This document shows, in pieces, positions 32,024 to 40,083 of a DNA stretch of 40,083 nucleotides (position 1 is the first letter of the stretch; each line of letters opens with the position of its first letter). The DNA lies in the NCBI GenBank assembly GCA_021803085.1, contig JAJZMD010000119.1, positions 1-40,083 of the forward strand, given 5' to 3'. The stretch comes from Actinomycetes bacterium. GTDB taxonomy: Bacteria > Actinomycetota > Acidimicrobiia > Acidimicrobiales > RAAP-2. The notes below the pieces were generated by a model that was not told the DNA's origin, searched no databases, and saw only the letters and a program-made list of their open reading frames with translations. Both the position numbers and the translations under genes were made by a program.

Positions 32024-34257
32024 GCGGAGACGGCACGGGGCGGGGGGCCGGCGGCGTCAGGGCCGCGGCCGTCCCAGAGGGAGCCCGACAACCGTCGGAC
32101 GAGCAGCGTCGGCGCGCGCTCGACGCGATGCTCGGGGCGCGCTCGGTCGCGCTGGTGGGAGCGTCCGCGAGACCCGACAGCCTCGCGTACCGCTCGCTGG
32201 TGGAGCTCGAGCGCAGCGCGTGCCCGCCGGTCGTCCACCTGGTGAACCCTCGGCGGGCGGGCGAGAGGGTGCGGGAGCGCCCCGTGCTCGCCTCGCTCGA
32301 GGAGATCGACGGACCGGTGGACCTCGTGCTCTTCGCGGTCGCCGACGACCGGCTCGAAGGTGCGCTGCTCAGCGCGGCGCGCAGGGGCGACCGCAGCGGC
32401 GTGATCTTCGGGAGCGCGTTCGAGCGCGCAGCCGCTTCGCCCCGGGGGGCGCCGAGCCTTCGCGAGCGGCTCGCCGCCGTCGCGAACGACGCGGGCATGG
32501 CCATCTGCGGCGGCGGGTGCATGGGCTTCATCTCCAAGACCCTTCGCGCCGTCGGCTACCTCGAACCCGCTCCGCTGCCCGTAGGAACGATCGCGCTCGT
32601 CACCCATTCGGGCTCCGCCTTCTCCGCCCTGCTGCGAGCGGACCGCCCGTTCGCCTGGGCGCTGGCAGTCTCCTCGGGACAGGAGCTCGTGACGACCACG
32701 GCCGAGTACGTCGACTACGCGCTCGACCTTCCCGAGACCAGGGTCGTGGCGCTGGTCCTCGAGACCCTTCGGGACCCCGGGCGGTTCCAGGGCGCGCTGG
32801 CGCGCGCGTCGAAGGCAGGGGTGCCCGTCGTCGCACTCGCGGTCGGCTCGTCCTCCCGGGGCCGGGCGATGGTGGCGGCGCACTCGGGCGCGCTGGCAGG
32901 GAGCGACGCGGCATGGGAGGCCCTCTCCGACCGCTACGGCATGCTGCAGGTGCACGACCTCGCCGAGCTCTGCGACACCGTCGAGCTCCTTCAGTCGGGG
33001 CGCCGCGCGCCGGCTCGCCGACGGGTCGCGCCGCACGGCGACCAGAACGGGATCGCTGCAGTGCTCGACTCGGGTGCCGAGCGGGCGCTCCTGGTCGACG
33101 TGGCCGACGCACTCGGCGTGCCGTTCGCCGAGCTCGGGCCCTCCACGCGAGCTCGTCTCGTGGCCGCGCTCGACCCCGGCCTCGACGTCGACAACCCGCT
33201 CGACGTCTGGGGGCGCGGCCGGGCGACCGAGGCGCTCTTCACCGAGGCGCTGCTCGCGCTCGCGGACGACGAGCGCGTGGACGCGGTGGCCCTCGCCGTC
33301 GACCTCGTTCCCGAGTACGACGGTGACGATTCGTACCGCGTCGCGCTCCTCGCGGCGCGCGAGCGGACGGCTCACCGGGGCGTGCCCCTGTGCGCGCTCA
33401 GCCACGCCCCGAGCTCCCTCGACCGCGACGCGGCCCGGCGGCTGCGCGATCGGGGCGTCCCGGTCCTCGAGGGGACCCGATCGGGTCTCTGCGCCCTCCG
33501 CGGCCTCCTGGCCCTGCGCGACCACCTCGACCGCCCTCCTCGGCGGGCAGCGGCGCTGGACGAGGCACGGGGGGACCGCTGGCGGACGCGTCTGACTGGG
33601 CACGGCGCCGGTGGCGGCGCGCTCGCCCCGGCGCTCCTCGCCGCCTACGGCGTCGCCTTCCTCCCCGCGCTGCCCGCGGCGTCGGCCGAGGAGGCGGCGC
33701 TGGCTGCGGCGCGGCTCGGCTATCCCGTCGTCGTGAAGACCGCCACGGAGGGCGTGCCCCACAAGTCCGACGTCGGAGGTGTCGCCCTGCATCTCACGAG
33801 CGCGGAAGAGGTGGAGGCTGCCTACCTCGATCTGTCCGCGCGGCTCGGACCGCTGGTCACCGTGTCGGCGATGGCTCCTCCGGGGGTCGACCTGCTGGTC
33901 GGCATGTTCCGCGACCCGCTTCTCGGCCCCCTCGTCGTCGTCGGTGCCGGGGGCACCCTGGTCGAGCTGCTCGCCGATCGCGCGGTCGGCCTGCCTCCGG
34001 TCGACGCCGGGGATGCACGGCGCATGGTCGACCGTCTGCGCGTGAGGAGGCTGCTCGCAGGCCACCGCGGGTCGGAGGCCTGCGACCTCGACGCGGTCTA
34101 CGAGGTGATCGTGGCCCTCTCGACCATGGCGCTCGAGCTCGGCGACGCCGTCGGCGCGGTCGAGGTGAACCCGCTGCGCTGCACGGCCTCGGCAGCGGTC
34201 GCGCTGGACGCCCTGGTCGAGGTCGACGAGACGACGGGCGCCTCCAGGCACTCCTGA
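32020..34257 (+). CDS. ADP-forming acyl-CoA synthetase (ACD-type, fused alpha-beta)
   Basis: A 745-residue enzyme making an acyl-CoA from acid, CoA and ATP with release of ADP and phosphate, or the reverse. CoA-binding domain: ARSVALVGASARPDSLAYR near residue 45. Succinyl-CoA-ligase-like domain: IALVTHSGSAFS and AAHSGALAGSDAAW with the conserved His. ATP-grasp domain: YPVVVKTATEGVPHKSDVGG, VGAGGTLVELLADRAVGLPP and the C-terminal AVEVNPLRC. The GTG start overlaps the FAD gene stop, so the two are coupled. It may activate the acid product of the pathway for the acyl-CoA dehydrogenase at 36050. Confidence 0.9.
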   Translation: MSGDGTGRGAGGVRAAAVPEGARQPSDEQRRRALDAMLGARSVALVGASARPDSLAYRSLVELERSACPPVVHLVNPRRAGERVRERPVLASLEEIDGPVDLVLFAVADDRLEGALLSAARRGDRSGVIFGSAFERAAASPRGAPSLRERLAAVANDAGMAICGGGCMGFISKTLRAVGYLEPAPLPVGTIALVTHSGSAFSALLRADRPFAWALAVSSGQELVTTTAEYVDYALDLPETRVVALVLETLRDPGRFQGALARASKAGVPVVALAVGSSSRGRAMVAAHSGALAGSDAAWEALSDRYGMLQVHDLAELCDTVELLQSGRRAPARRRVAPHGDQNGIAAVLDSGAERALLVDVADALGVPFAELGPSTRARLVAALDPGLDVDNPLDVWGRGRATEALFTEALLALADDERVDAVALAVDLVPEYDGDDSYRVALLAARERTAHRGVPLCALSHAPSSLDRDAARRLRDRGVPVLEGTRSGLCALRGLLALRDHLDRPPRRAAALDEARGDRWRTRLTGHGAGGGALAPALLAAYGVAFLPALPAASAEEAALAAARLGYPVVVKTATEGVPHKSDVGGVALHLTSAEEVEAAYLDLSARLGPLVTVSAMAPPGVDLLVGMFRDPLLGPLVVVGAGGTLVELLADRAVGLPPVDAGDARRMVDRLRVRRLLAGHRGSEACDLDAVYEVIVALSTMALELGDAVGAVEVNPLRCTASAAVALDALVEVDETTGASRHS

Positions 34258-34301
34258 CGCCTGACGAGCGGTGCGGGCGAGGCCGAAGCCCGGGCCCGCG
34301 A

Positions 34302-34374
34302 GCGACGAGCCGGCGCGGCGGGGTGCGTCATGCGGAGCGGACCGCCGGCGCCGGGCGACGAGCCGGCGCGGCGG
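34302..34374. repeat. 20-bp direct repeat between convergent genes
   Basis: GCGACGAGCCGGCGCGGCGG occurs at 34302-34321 and 34355-34374, in the 120-bp gap between the acyl-CoA synthetase and cupin stops. No gene is seen in the gap. Confidence 0.85.
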
Positions 34375-34377
34375 CCA

Positions 34378-34746
34378 TCAGAAGATCGCGTAGACCTTTC
34401 GCAGCGTCTCGTGGAGCTCCCACGTCCCCGTCCACCCCTTGGGAAACATGAGGACGTCCCCCGGACCGGCCTCCGTCGGCTCCCCGCCGTCCGCGGTGAC
34501 GGTCATCGAGCCGCTGAGGACGTGGACGAGCTCGTTGGTCTCGAGGGTCCAGCGTGACGGTCCCGCCGTGCACTCCCAGATGCCGGTCTCCGACCCGGCT
34601 CCGTCCTGCCACAACGTGAGGCCCGCGGTGCGCATCTCGGGCCCCGTCGCCTCGGCGAGCGGCCCCCAGTCCTCGAGGTCCGGGCGTGCCGTCGCGTCGT
34701 GCAGCACAGGGGTCAGGCTCCCGGCGAGGTCGTCGATGTCGGTCAT
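34378..34746 (-). CDS. cupin-domain protein (DUF861-like)
   Basis: A 122-residue single-domain cupin. The barrel motifs are ETGIWECTAGPSRWTLETNELVH-like first half near residue 55 and the second-half PGDVLMFPKGWTGTWELHE. It ends in KVYAIF, like DUF861/(S)-ureidoglycine aminohydrolase relatives. Such small cupins often bind a metal and act on, or sense, small amines and acids. The ATG overlaps the stop of the FAD oxidoreductase gene (ATGA), so the pair is coupled and controlled from operator site 4. Confidence 0.85.
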   Translation of the reverse strand: MTDIDDLAGSLTPVLHDATARPDLEDWGPLAEATGPEMRTAGLTLWQDGAGSETGIWECTAGPSRWTLETNELVHVLSGSMTVTADGGEPTEAGPGDVLMFPKGWTGTWELHETLRKVYAIF

Positions 34747-35993
34747 CTCTGCGTGGTCCCTTTCTCTCTCGTCGCTGCCACCTCGGGCTTCGCCGTCGTC
34801 CTGCTCGGGAACGGGAGCGCGATCGGATCGGGGACCAGCCGGCTCCGGCCGTCACGGTCGAAGCGGTCCAGGCCGAGGTCCGATACGTCGAGCACCTCGG
34901 ACGTCCCGGACGTCGCGAGGTCGGCCGCGATCTGGGCGACCGCAGGTCCCCACATCATCCCGTGGCCGCCGGCCGACGCGACCGTCACCCCCACGATCGG
35001 TGCACCACCCTCGTCCAGTGCCGGTCCCAGGATCGGCAGGTGGTCCGGCGTGTAGTCGATGGTCGCAGCCCAGACCCGTCGAAGGCCGAGGCCGGCGGTG
35101 CCCGGGACCAGCTCGGCCACCCGGTGCCGGACCTTGTCGAGATAGCTCCAGTCGATCTCCGTCGCCGGCCCCGGCGGCTCGAACGGATTGCTCATGCCGA
35201 ACAGGAGCCCCCCGTCCTCCGGTCGCCAGTACACGCCTTCGGAGAGATCGAAGGCCATCTTCACCTGGTCCGGGGCGAGCCGGGGGTCCGGCTCGGTCAC
35301 CGCGACCTGGTGGCGCGCGCCGCCGACTGCGACCCGGGTCCCAGCCCGCGCTCCGACCTCGGCCAGCTCGGGCCCACCGGTCAGGACGACCCGACCGGTG
35401 GAGATGAGACCCCCGGAGGTCTCCACGCCCTCGACACCTCCCCCCGTCCCCCGCCGGAGCCCGAGCAGCTCGGTGCGCTCGAGCACGACGACGCCGTCGC
35501 GCACGCACGCGGCGATGTAGGCCGCCACGTTGCGGGCAGGGTCGACGTAGCCATCCCCGGGTGCGTAGGAGCCGCCGAGGTGCCGGCCCGGCGCCATCGC
35601 CGGGAGGAGAGCGTCGGCCTCTTCGACGGACAGCCAGCTCACGTCCAATCCGAGCCCCGACTGCATGGCGACACGCGCCTTCGCCTGATCGACCTGGGCT
35701 TGCGAGAAGGCCGGCATGAGGTAGCCCAGCGCGACGAAGCCCGAGTCGACGCCGGCCCGCTCCCGTTGGGTGCGGTAGAAGTCCTGGCTCCACATGCCGA
35801 GACGCACGGCCCAGGCGGTTCCGCCCTGGGCCCGGACCATGCCGGCCGCCCGGCTGCTCGCGCCCTTGCCCAGCTGCGCCCGCTCGACGAGCACCACTCG
35901 CGCCAGCCCGGCACGCCGCAGGAACCACGCGCACCAGCCACCCACGGTTCCCCCGCCCACCACGACCGCGTCGGCGACCTCGGCACCACGCAC
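34743..35993 (-). CDS. DAO-family FAD-dependent amine oxidoreductase
   Basis: A 416-residue flavoenzyme of the D-amino-acid/sarcosine oxidase fold. The dinucleotide motif VVGGGTVGGWCAWFLRRAG is at the N-terminus, and SSRAAGMVRAQGG follows, as in sarcosine/dimethylglycine oxidases. The C-terminal SAGGHGMMWGPAVAQIAADL gives the second FAD contact. Enzymes of this group oxidise secondary or tertiary N-methyl amines to imines that lose formaldehyde or pass C1 to folate. The start is GTG, 18 nt from the operator. The divergent acyl-CoA dehydrogenase shares that operator. Confidence 0.88.
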   Translation of the reverse strand: MRGAEVADAVVVGGGTVGGWCAWFLRRAGLARVVLVERAQLGKGASSRAAGMVRAQGGTAWAVRLGMWSQDFYRTQRERAGVDSGFVALGYLMPAFSQAQVDQAKARVAMQSGLGLDVSWLSVEEADALLPAMAPGRHLGGSYAPGDGYVDPARNVAAYIAACVRDGVVVLERTELLGLRRGTGGGVEGVETSGGLISTGRVVLTGGPELAEVGARAGTRVAVGGARHQVAVTEPDPRLAPDQVKMAFDLSEGVYWRPEDGGLLFGMSNPFEPPGPATEIDWSYLDKVRHRVAELVPGTAGLGLRRVWAATIDYTPDHLPILGPALDEGGAPIVGVTVASAGGHGMMWGPAVAQIAADLATSGTSEVLDVSDLGLDRFDRDGRSRLVPDPIALPFPSRTTAKPEVAATREKGTTQR

Positions 35994-36008
35994 GGTTGCA
36001 CCCTCGCA

Positions 36009-36026
36009 TAGACTGAACCGTCAGTC
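36009..36026. promoter_or_regulatory. divergent promoter region with TetR-type operator, site 4
   Basis: GACTGA-ACCG-TCAGTC at 36011-36026 is a perfect 6-4-6 palindrome. It overlaps a TAGACT -10 (36009-36014) for the acyl-CoA dehydrogenase. It lies 18 nt upstream of the divergent DAO-family gene, so one site can silence both. Confidence 0.72.
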
Positions 36027-36049
36027 AAACGCTTTCACCCGGGGGAGCC

Positions 36050-37216
36050 ATGTACGGATTGTCCGCAGCGGATCTCGAGATCCAGGGCCGCGCCCGGACC
36101 TTCATCGACGACCTCATCCCCTACGAGGCCGACGCCGAGGCGAACGGCGGGGCGCTGCCGGCCGACGTCGACCAGAAGATGCGACGCCGGGCGAGAGACG
36201 AGGGGTTGGCCGCCACCAACATGCCGGAGGATCTCGGCGGCGGCGGCTGCTCGATGCTGCAGCAGGTGCTCGTGCAGGAGCAGGCCGGGCGCGCGACCAA
36301 CGCGCTCGGCTGGATGCTGACGACGCCGCCCCGGTGGTGGGTCGACGTCGCGACCGATCACCAGCGGGACCGCTGGCTCGCGCCGACGGTGCGCGGAGAG
36401 GCGGTCGAGTGCTACGCGATCACCGAGGAGCACGCGGGATCCGACGTCTCGCTCCTCAGGGCGACCGCCAGACGGGTGGGTGACCAGTACGTGCTCGACG
36501 GGATCAAGTGGCACGTGACCTCGTACAACGAGGCGACGTACGCCTTCTTCGAAGCCGTCCTCGCCGACGGTCCCCACGCGGGCTCCCACGCGATGTTCGT
36601 CGTCGACCTTCCCGCTGACGGCGTGCGCGTCGTACGCGTCCCCGCGTACTCGCACACGATCGCACACGACCACCCCATCGTCGCGTTCGAGAGCGTGAAG
36701 GCCCCCGTCTCGCATCTCGTGGGTGAGGAGGGGAGCGGGATGGACTATGCGTACGAGTGGTTCCGCTTCGAGCGGTTCATGGTGGCAGCGAGGTGCCTCG
36801 GAGCGGCCGAGCGCCTGGTCGAGGAGGCGGGCGCGTTCGCGGCCGAGCGTGCCGTCTCGGACGGCCCGCTCATCGGCCAACAGCTCGTCCAGGCGATGCT
36901 CGCCGACAGCCTGACCGAGCTCTTCGCCGCTCGGTCCATGCTCTACGAGGCGGCACGCGGCGTCGACGAGGGGCGGGACCGCAAGGTGCAGCACGCGCAG
37001 GCGTCGATGGCGAAGCTCTACGCGTCGGAGATGGCCGGACGGGTCGCCGACCGCGCCGTGCAGATCTTCGGCGGTCGCGGCTACATGCGCGAGAACGTCG
37101 CCGAGCGCTTCTACCGAGAGCTGCGCGTCGAGCGCATCTGGGAGGGGACGAGCGAGATCCAGCGCCTGATCATCGCGTCGCAGCTCGCCAAGCGGGGGCT
37201 CCGCTCGCTCGCGTGA
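36050..37216 (+). CDS. acyl-CoA dehydrogenase family protein
   Basis: A 388-residue flavoprotein of normal length. ITEEHAGSDVSLLRATARR and VLDGIKWHVTS cover the FAD/substrate region. The C-terminal FGGRGYMRENVAERFYRELR leads to IWEGTSEIQRLIIASQLAKRGL, with the catalytic Glu in the usual EGTSEIQ position. It would introduce a 2,3 double bond into an acyl-CoA. The ATG has GGGGGAG upstream. Operator site 4 controls it. The chain length or substrate type cannot be read. Carnitine-type or branched substrates are possible, given the neighbours. Confidence 0.9.
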   Translation: MYGLSAADLEIQGRARTFIDDLIPYEADAEANGGALPADVDQKMRRRARDEGLAATNMPEDLGGGGCSMLQQVLVQEQAGRATNALGWMLTTPPRWWVDVATDHQRDRWLAPTVRGEAVECYAITEEHAGSDVSLLRATARRVGDQYVLDGIKWHVTSYNEATYAFFEAVLADGPHAGSHAMFVVDLPADGVRVVRVPAYSHTIAHDHPIVAFESVKAPVSHLVGEEGSGMDYAYEWFRFERFMVAARCLGAAERLVEEAGAFAAERAVSDGPLIGQQLVQAMLADSLTELFAARSMLYEAARGVDEGRDRKVQHAQASMAKLYASEMAGRVADRAVQIFGGRGYMRENVAERFYRELRVERIWEGTSEIQRLIIASQLAKRGLRSLA

Positions 37217-37235
37217 GGGGTCGCGCCTGCTCGCG

Positions 37236-38534
37236 TCAGCCCTTCCCGGCGTCAGACGTGGCCCGGGCAACCGCGGCGCTCCCCGCACCGGCGAGCGCCG
37301 CGGCGGTGGTCTGCGGTCCAGTCAAGCGCCGAGCGGCGGAGACGCGGGCGGGCTGCGGCGTCCTTCCGGCGTAGCCGGACGCGACCATGGTCACGAACTG
37401 GTAGACCCCGTCTTCTTCCCTGGAGAGCGGCCCGGGGAGCGCGAGCGGGTTCGAGAGCCCGCGCTGGACGGCCTCGCACGCGCTCCAGTCCTGACGGTTG
37501 GTGACGTCCCAGAAGTCGACGGCGAAAGACGGGTCGAAGCCGTCAGGCCCGGCGTCCTCCGGCGCGAAATGCCACTCGCAGACGACCCTGGTGCGATCGG
37601 GAGCGACCGGCGTGAGGACGTGGGTCATCACGTAGTCGGGGTGGAGGCTCACCAGGAGATTCGGGAAGATCACGACGTAGTCAACGATCCGCCGCCGGAA
37701 CCCGTCGAGCCCGCGAAGGGGCGACGCGCTCGACCTGCCGTCGAGGGACATCGTCTCGAACCCCTCGCGGAGCTCCATCCACCCCTCCGCCCAGGCGCCT
37801 GCCGGGTCCGGGTGGTTCTTCCCGCTCCGCGGGGGGCTCGCCGCGCACAGCTCGGGGTGGATGACGGGGCAGTGGTAGCACTCTTGATAGTTCTCGACGA
37901 GCACCTTCCAGTTCGCTCCGACCACGTAGCCGTGGTGACCCCGAGTGGCGAGCCGCGCGATCTCGTACGGGGCGACGTGGTCCGCGAGCCCCGCGACGTG
38001 GGCAGAGAAGTCGCCTGCGGTGCCCGACGGGTTCACGAAGACGATCCCGTGCCACTCCACGCACGCCAGCTCGACCAGTCCGTGGGCCGAGGTGTCGAAG
38101 CCTGCGGCGTCATCGAACCCCGGTGCGCGCCGCAGGCTGCCGTCCAGCCGGTACGACCACGCGTGGTAGGGGCACGACACGAAGGATCGGTTGACTCCGC
38201 CCGCGCCGCACGGCAGCAGCTCGTGGTTCCGGTGGCGGCAGGCGTTGGCGAAGGCGCGGACAGCGCCGTCGCCACCGCGGACGAGAAGGACCCCGGCACT
38301 CCCCAGCGCCTCCGCCCGCTGGTCGCCGGGCGAGGAGAGGAGAGCGGAGACACCGGCGCAGCTCCAGCCCTCGTCGAAGAAGTGACGCCGCTCCCAGTCG
38401 AGCACCGCGTGGCTGGTGTACGCCTCGCCGGGCAGCATCCGGCTCTCGCCGAAGGGGCGGAGGGACTGCGCGAGCGCCTCCGGGTCAACGGGCGCGGCAC
38501 CCGCGTCGGGACGCTGTCCTGTTTGACTGATCAT
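37236..38534 (-). CDS. Rieske non-heme iron oxygenase, quaternary-amine demethylase-like
   Basis: A 432-residue oxygenase alpha subunit. The Rieske cluster is C-R-H with C-P-Y-H (ACRHRNHELLPCG ... FVSCPYHAWSY, near residues 95-125). The mononuclear iron site has VENYQECYHCPVIHPEL followed by a later Asp. The profile resembles glycine betaine, stachydrine, choline and carnitine monooxygenases, which remove a methyl as formaldehyde or split the chain. The ATG lies inside operator site 5, 7 nt after TAGGGT (38547-38542), with no ribosome-binding site, so the mRNA is probably leaderless. The reductase partner is not in the window. Confidence 0.9.
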   Translation of the reverse strand: MISQTGQRPDAGAAPVDPEALAQSLRPFGESRMLPGEAYTSHAVLDWERRHFFDEGWSCAGVSALLSSPGDQRAEALGSAGVLLVRGGDGAVRAFANACRHRNHELLPCGAGGVNRSFVSCPYHAWSYRLDGSLRRAPGFDDAAGFDTSAHGLVELACVEWHGIVFVNPSGTAGDFSAHVAGLADHVAPYEIARLATRGHHGYVVGANWKVLVENYQECYHCPVIHPELCAASPPRSGKNHPDPAGAWAEGWMELREGFETMSLDGRSSASPLRGLDGFRRRIVDYVVIFPNLLVSLHPDYVMTHVLTPVAPDRTRVVCEWHFAPEDAGPDGFDPSFAVDFWDVTNRQDWSACEAVQRGLSNPLALPGPLSREEDGVYQFVTMVASGYAGRTPQPARVSAARRLTGPQTTAAALAGAGSAAVARATSDAGKG

Positions 38535-38551
38535 ACAGTCAACCCTAGTCT
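38525..38551. promoter_or_regulatory. divergent promoters with TetR-type operator, site 5
   Basis: GACTGA-TCAT-ACAGTC (38525-38540) has one mismatch to the palindrome. A TAGGGT -10 on the minus strand (38547-38542) serves the Rieske gene. A TAGTCT -10 on the plus strand (38546-38551) may serve the DmdA-like gene. The operator covers the leaderless Rieske start codon. Confidence 0.65.
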
Positions 38552-38629
38552 GTGGCGGTGCCCGCAGCAGCGAACAGGCTCGCGGCCCGCGACCGGGCGC
38601 GCGAAGAGCGAAGACACGGAGGAGGAAGA

Positions 38630-39814
38630 GTGACTACCCAGCAGGTCCTGACCTCGCCGGACGCCGCGGCCGCGACGCTGTACTTCGGCCCGTGGTACCG
38701 GCGGTCACCGTTCTTCGACGCGACTCGCAGGTGGGGGTGCAGCGCGTACGACATCTACAACCACATGTACCTCCCCGCCTACTACGACGACCCGGTGACG
38801 GAGTACTGGGCGCTCGTCAACGACGTCACGCTGTGGGACGTCGGGGTCGAACGGGTGGTCGAGATCAGCGGCCCCGACGGCTTCGCGCTCGCCAACGCGC
38901 TCACGTGCCGGGACCTCACGCGCTGCGCCGTCGGACAGGGGAAGTACGCGATCATCACCGCTCCCGACGGCGGCATCGTGAACGACCCGGTGCTGCTACG
39001 GAGAGACGAGGACACCTTCTGGCTGTGCCTGGCAGACTCCGACGTCCACCTCTACGCGATGGGACTGGCTGAGGGCATGGGGCTCCGCGCGACCGTCTCG
39101 CTCCCTCCGGTCCACCCCGTGCAGATCCAGGGACCCAAGGCGCAGGCGCTCATGGTCGACCTCGTCGGCGAGGCGATCACCGAGGTGCGCTACTACTGGA
39201 CCCTCGACGCTGCCGTCGGCGGGGTCCCGGTCGTCATCAGCAGGACCGGCTGGACGGGGGAGGTTGGCTACGAGGTCTACCTCACCGACCCCGACCGGGG
39301 CGACGACCTGTGGGAGGCGATCATGCGTGCGGGCGAGCCGTACGGGATCCGACCGATCGCGCCGTGCGAGGCGCGGCGGATCGAGGCGGGCATCTTCAAC
39401 TACAACTCCGACTTCACGCTGGAGAACAACCCGTTCGAGGTGAGCGGGCTCGAGCGCCTCGTCGAGGAGCAGGAGGCCGACTACGTGGGAAAGGCGGCGC
39501 TCGAGCGGCTGCGCCGTGAGGGAGTGCGACAGAAGCTCGTCGGAATCGAGCTATCGGGCGAACCGCTGGCCCATGAGATCAGCGAGTGGCGGCCCGCGCT
39601 CGCCGGAGACGAGGTCGTGGGACGAGTGACCGACCTCGTCTGGTCGCCACGCCTCGAGCGCAACATCGGCTACGTGTGGGTCCCGATCGAGCTCGCCGCC
39701 CCGGGCAACAAGCTCGGGGTGGACCTCGGCGGGGGGAGGGTCGCCGACGCGCGGACGGCCGAGCTCCCCTTCCTCGACACTGCCAAGCGCACCCCGCTCG
39801 GCGCACGCTCCTAG
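38630..39814 (+). CDS. GcvT-family methyltransferase resembling DMSP demethylase (DmdA)
   Basis: A 394-residue aminomethyltransferase-fold protein from a GTG with a strong GGAGGAGG site. Landmarks shared with DmdA: YNHMYLPAYY, LWDVGVERVVEISG, LTCRDLTRCAVGQGKY, GIVNDPVLL, WLCLADSDV, and FNYNSDFTLENNPFEV. GcvT relatives bind tetrahydrofolate and accept a methyl or methylene group, from DMSP in DmdA, from glycine or dimethylglycine in others. The Rieske oxygenase next door shares operator site 5. An S-methyl or N-methyl donor is inferred, not shown. Confidence 0.88.
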   Translation: MTTQQVLTSPDAAAATLYFGPWYRRSPFFDATRRWGCSAYDIYNHMYLPAYYDDPVTEYWALVNDVTLWDVGVERVVEISGPDGFALANALTCRDLTRCAVGQGKYAIITAPDGGIVNDPVLLRRDEDTFWLCLADSDVHLYAMGLAEGMGLRATVSLPPVHPVQIQGPKAQALMVDLVGEAITEVRYYWTLDAAVGGVPVVISRTGWTGEVGYEVYLTDPDRGDDLWEAIMRAGEPYGIRPIAPCEARRIEAGIFNYNSDFTLENNPFEVSGLERLVEEQEADYVGKAALERLRREGVRQKLVGIELSGEPLAHEISEWRPALAGDEVVGRVTDLVWSPRLERNIGYVWVPIELAAPGNKLGVDLGGGRVADARTAELPFLDTAKRTPLGARS

Positions 39815-40038
39815 ACGCACCGGGGCCCTGGCGCGTCACGACCTGGTGCGCGCCGATCCCGCGCCCGGTGGCCCAGGGACGTGGACGGCGCTGCAGACGT
39901 GCCCCGACCGCGTGGGCTGGTCGCTCGCCGGGGTGAGGGAAGGGCGACACGAGCCACGTGCGGGCACCCCGGGGCCGGCGCCTCCAGCTCCGGCGGGAAC
40001 CGTCCGTCCGGTTGGTTGCTCTCCCGCCCGGGCCCGGC

Positions 40039-40065
40039 TAGAGTGATTCCTGCATTTTGCAATGC
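40039..40065 (+). promoter_or_regulatory. possible promoter and palindrome at the window edge
   Basis: A TAGAGT -10-like hexamer (40039-40044) is followed by GCATTTTGCAATGC (40052-40065), an inverted repeat with GCATT/AATGC arms. The ATG at 40062 opens a frame that leaves the window, too short to identify. The preceding stretch 39815-40038 shows nothing else convincing. Confidence 0.3.
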
Positions 40066-40083
40066 CTGTGCTGAATATCAGCA

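Noticed and set aside
31888-34251. 787-codon open frame on the minus strand opposite the acyl-CoA synthetase
   Set aside because: It lies antisense to an intact ADP-forming synthetase and has no family features. It is a shadow frame.
1-40083. tRNA, rRNA, transposase or prophage genes
   Set aside because: I looked for tRNA T-arm patterns, terminal inverted repeats and transposase motifs and saw none that could be supported by eye. A tRNAscan or IS search was not possible.

Overview
The window is about 40 kb of very GC-rich DNA with many GTG starts (and probably one TTG start), 4-nt stop/start overlaps and a complete mycofactocin cluster. This points to a high-GC actinobacterium. An early-branching lineage such as Acidimicrobiia or Thermoleophilia is possible, but the sequence does not settle that. 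No rRNA, tRNA, insertion sequence, phage gene or CRISPR array was seen.

Layout. 1-387: leader region with a tiny ORF whose ribosome-binding site can be sequestered. 388-4894: class III aminotransferase, a polar amino-acid ABC transporter (SBP, permease, ATPase) and an S4-domain RNA-binding protein. 4971-7314: 2-hydroxyacid dehydrogenase and an exported L,D-transpeptidase, preceded by a TPP-riboswitch-like element that overlaps the rtcB stop codon. 7555-10441: coupled run of adenosine-specific kinase, universal stress protein, archease and RtcB RNA ligase. 10813-17449: mycofactocin cluster mftA, a fused mftB-mftC, mftD, mftE, an SDR, mftF and divergent mftR. 17490-18461: sucrase/ferredoxin-like protein. 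18524-23270: NAD-dependent formate dehydrogenase operon with an in-frame UGA read as selenocysteine, a matching SECIS hairpin, and an alpha subunit split between the first and last genes. 23458-24444: DUF2510-NERD protein.

24660-39814 appears to be one regulon. A TetR gene (29546-30208) sits among five copies of an inverted repeat GACTGA-N4-TCAGTC placed on promoters. The sites lie upstream of a class III aminotransferase, a family 5 solute-binding protein, a PYROXD2-like FAD oxidoreductase followed by an ADP-forming acyl-CoA synthetase, a divergent pair (DAO-type FAD oxidoreductase plus cupin; acyl-CoA dehydrogenase), and another divergent pair (Rieske oxygenase; DmdA-like GcvT-family methyltransferase).

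How it fits together (inference): the regulon looks like an uncharacterised catabolic pathway for an imported N-methyl or S-methyl compound. A Rieske demethylase and a folate-dependent methyltransferase would remove methyl groups. An amine oxidase, an aminotransferase, a CoA ligase and an acyl-CoA dehydrogenase would process the rest. The released C1 units (formaldehyde, methyl-folate, formate) could be finished by the selenocysteine formate dehydrogenase next door, and mycofactocin is a redox cofactor tied to alcohol and C1 oxidation in related bacteria. The substrate cannot be read from sequence alone.
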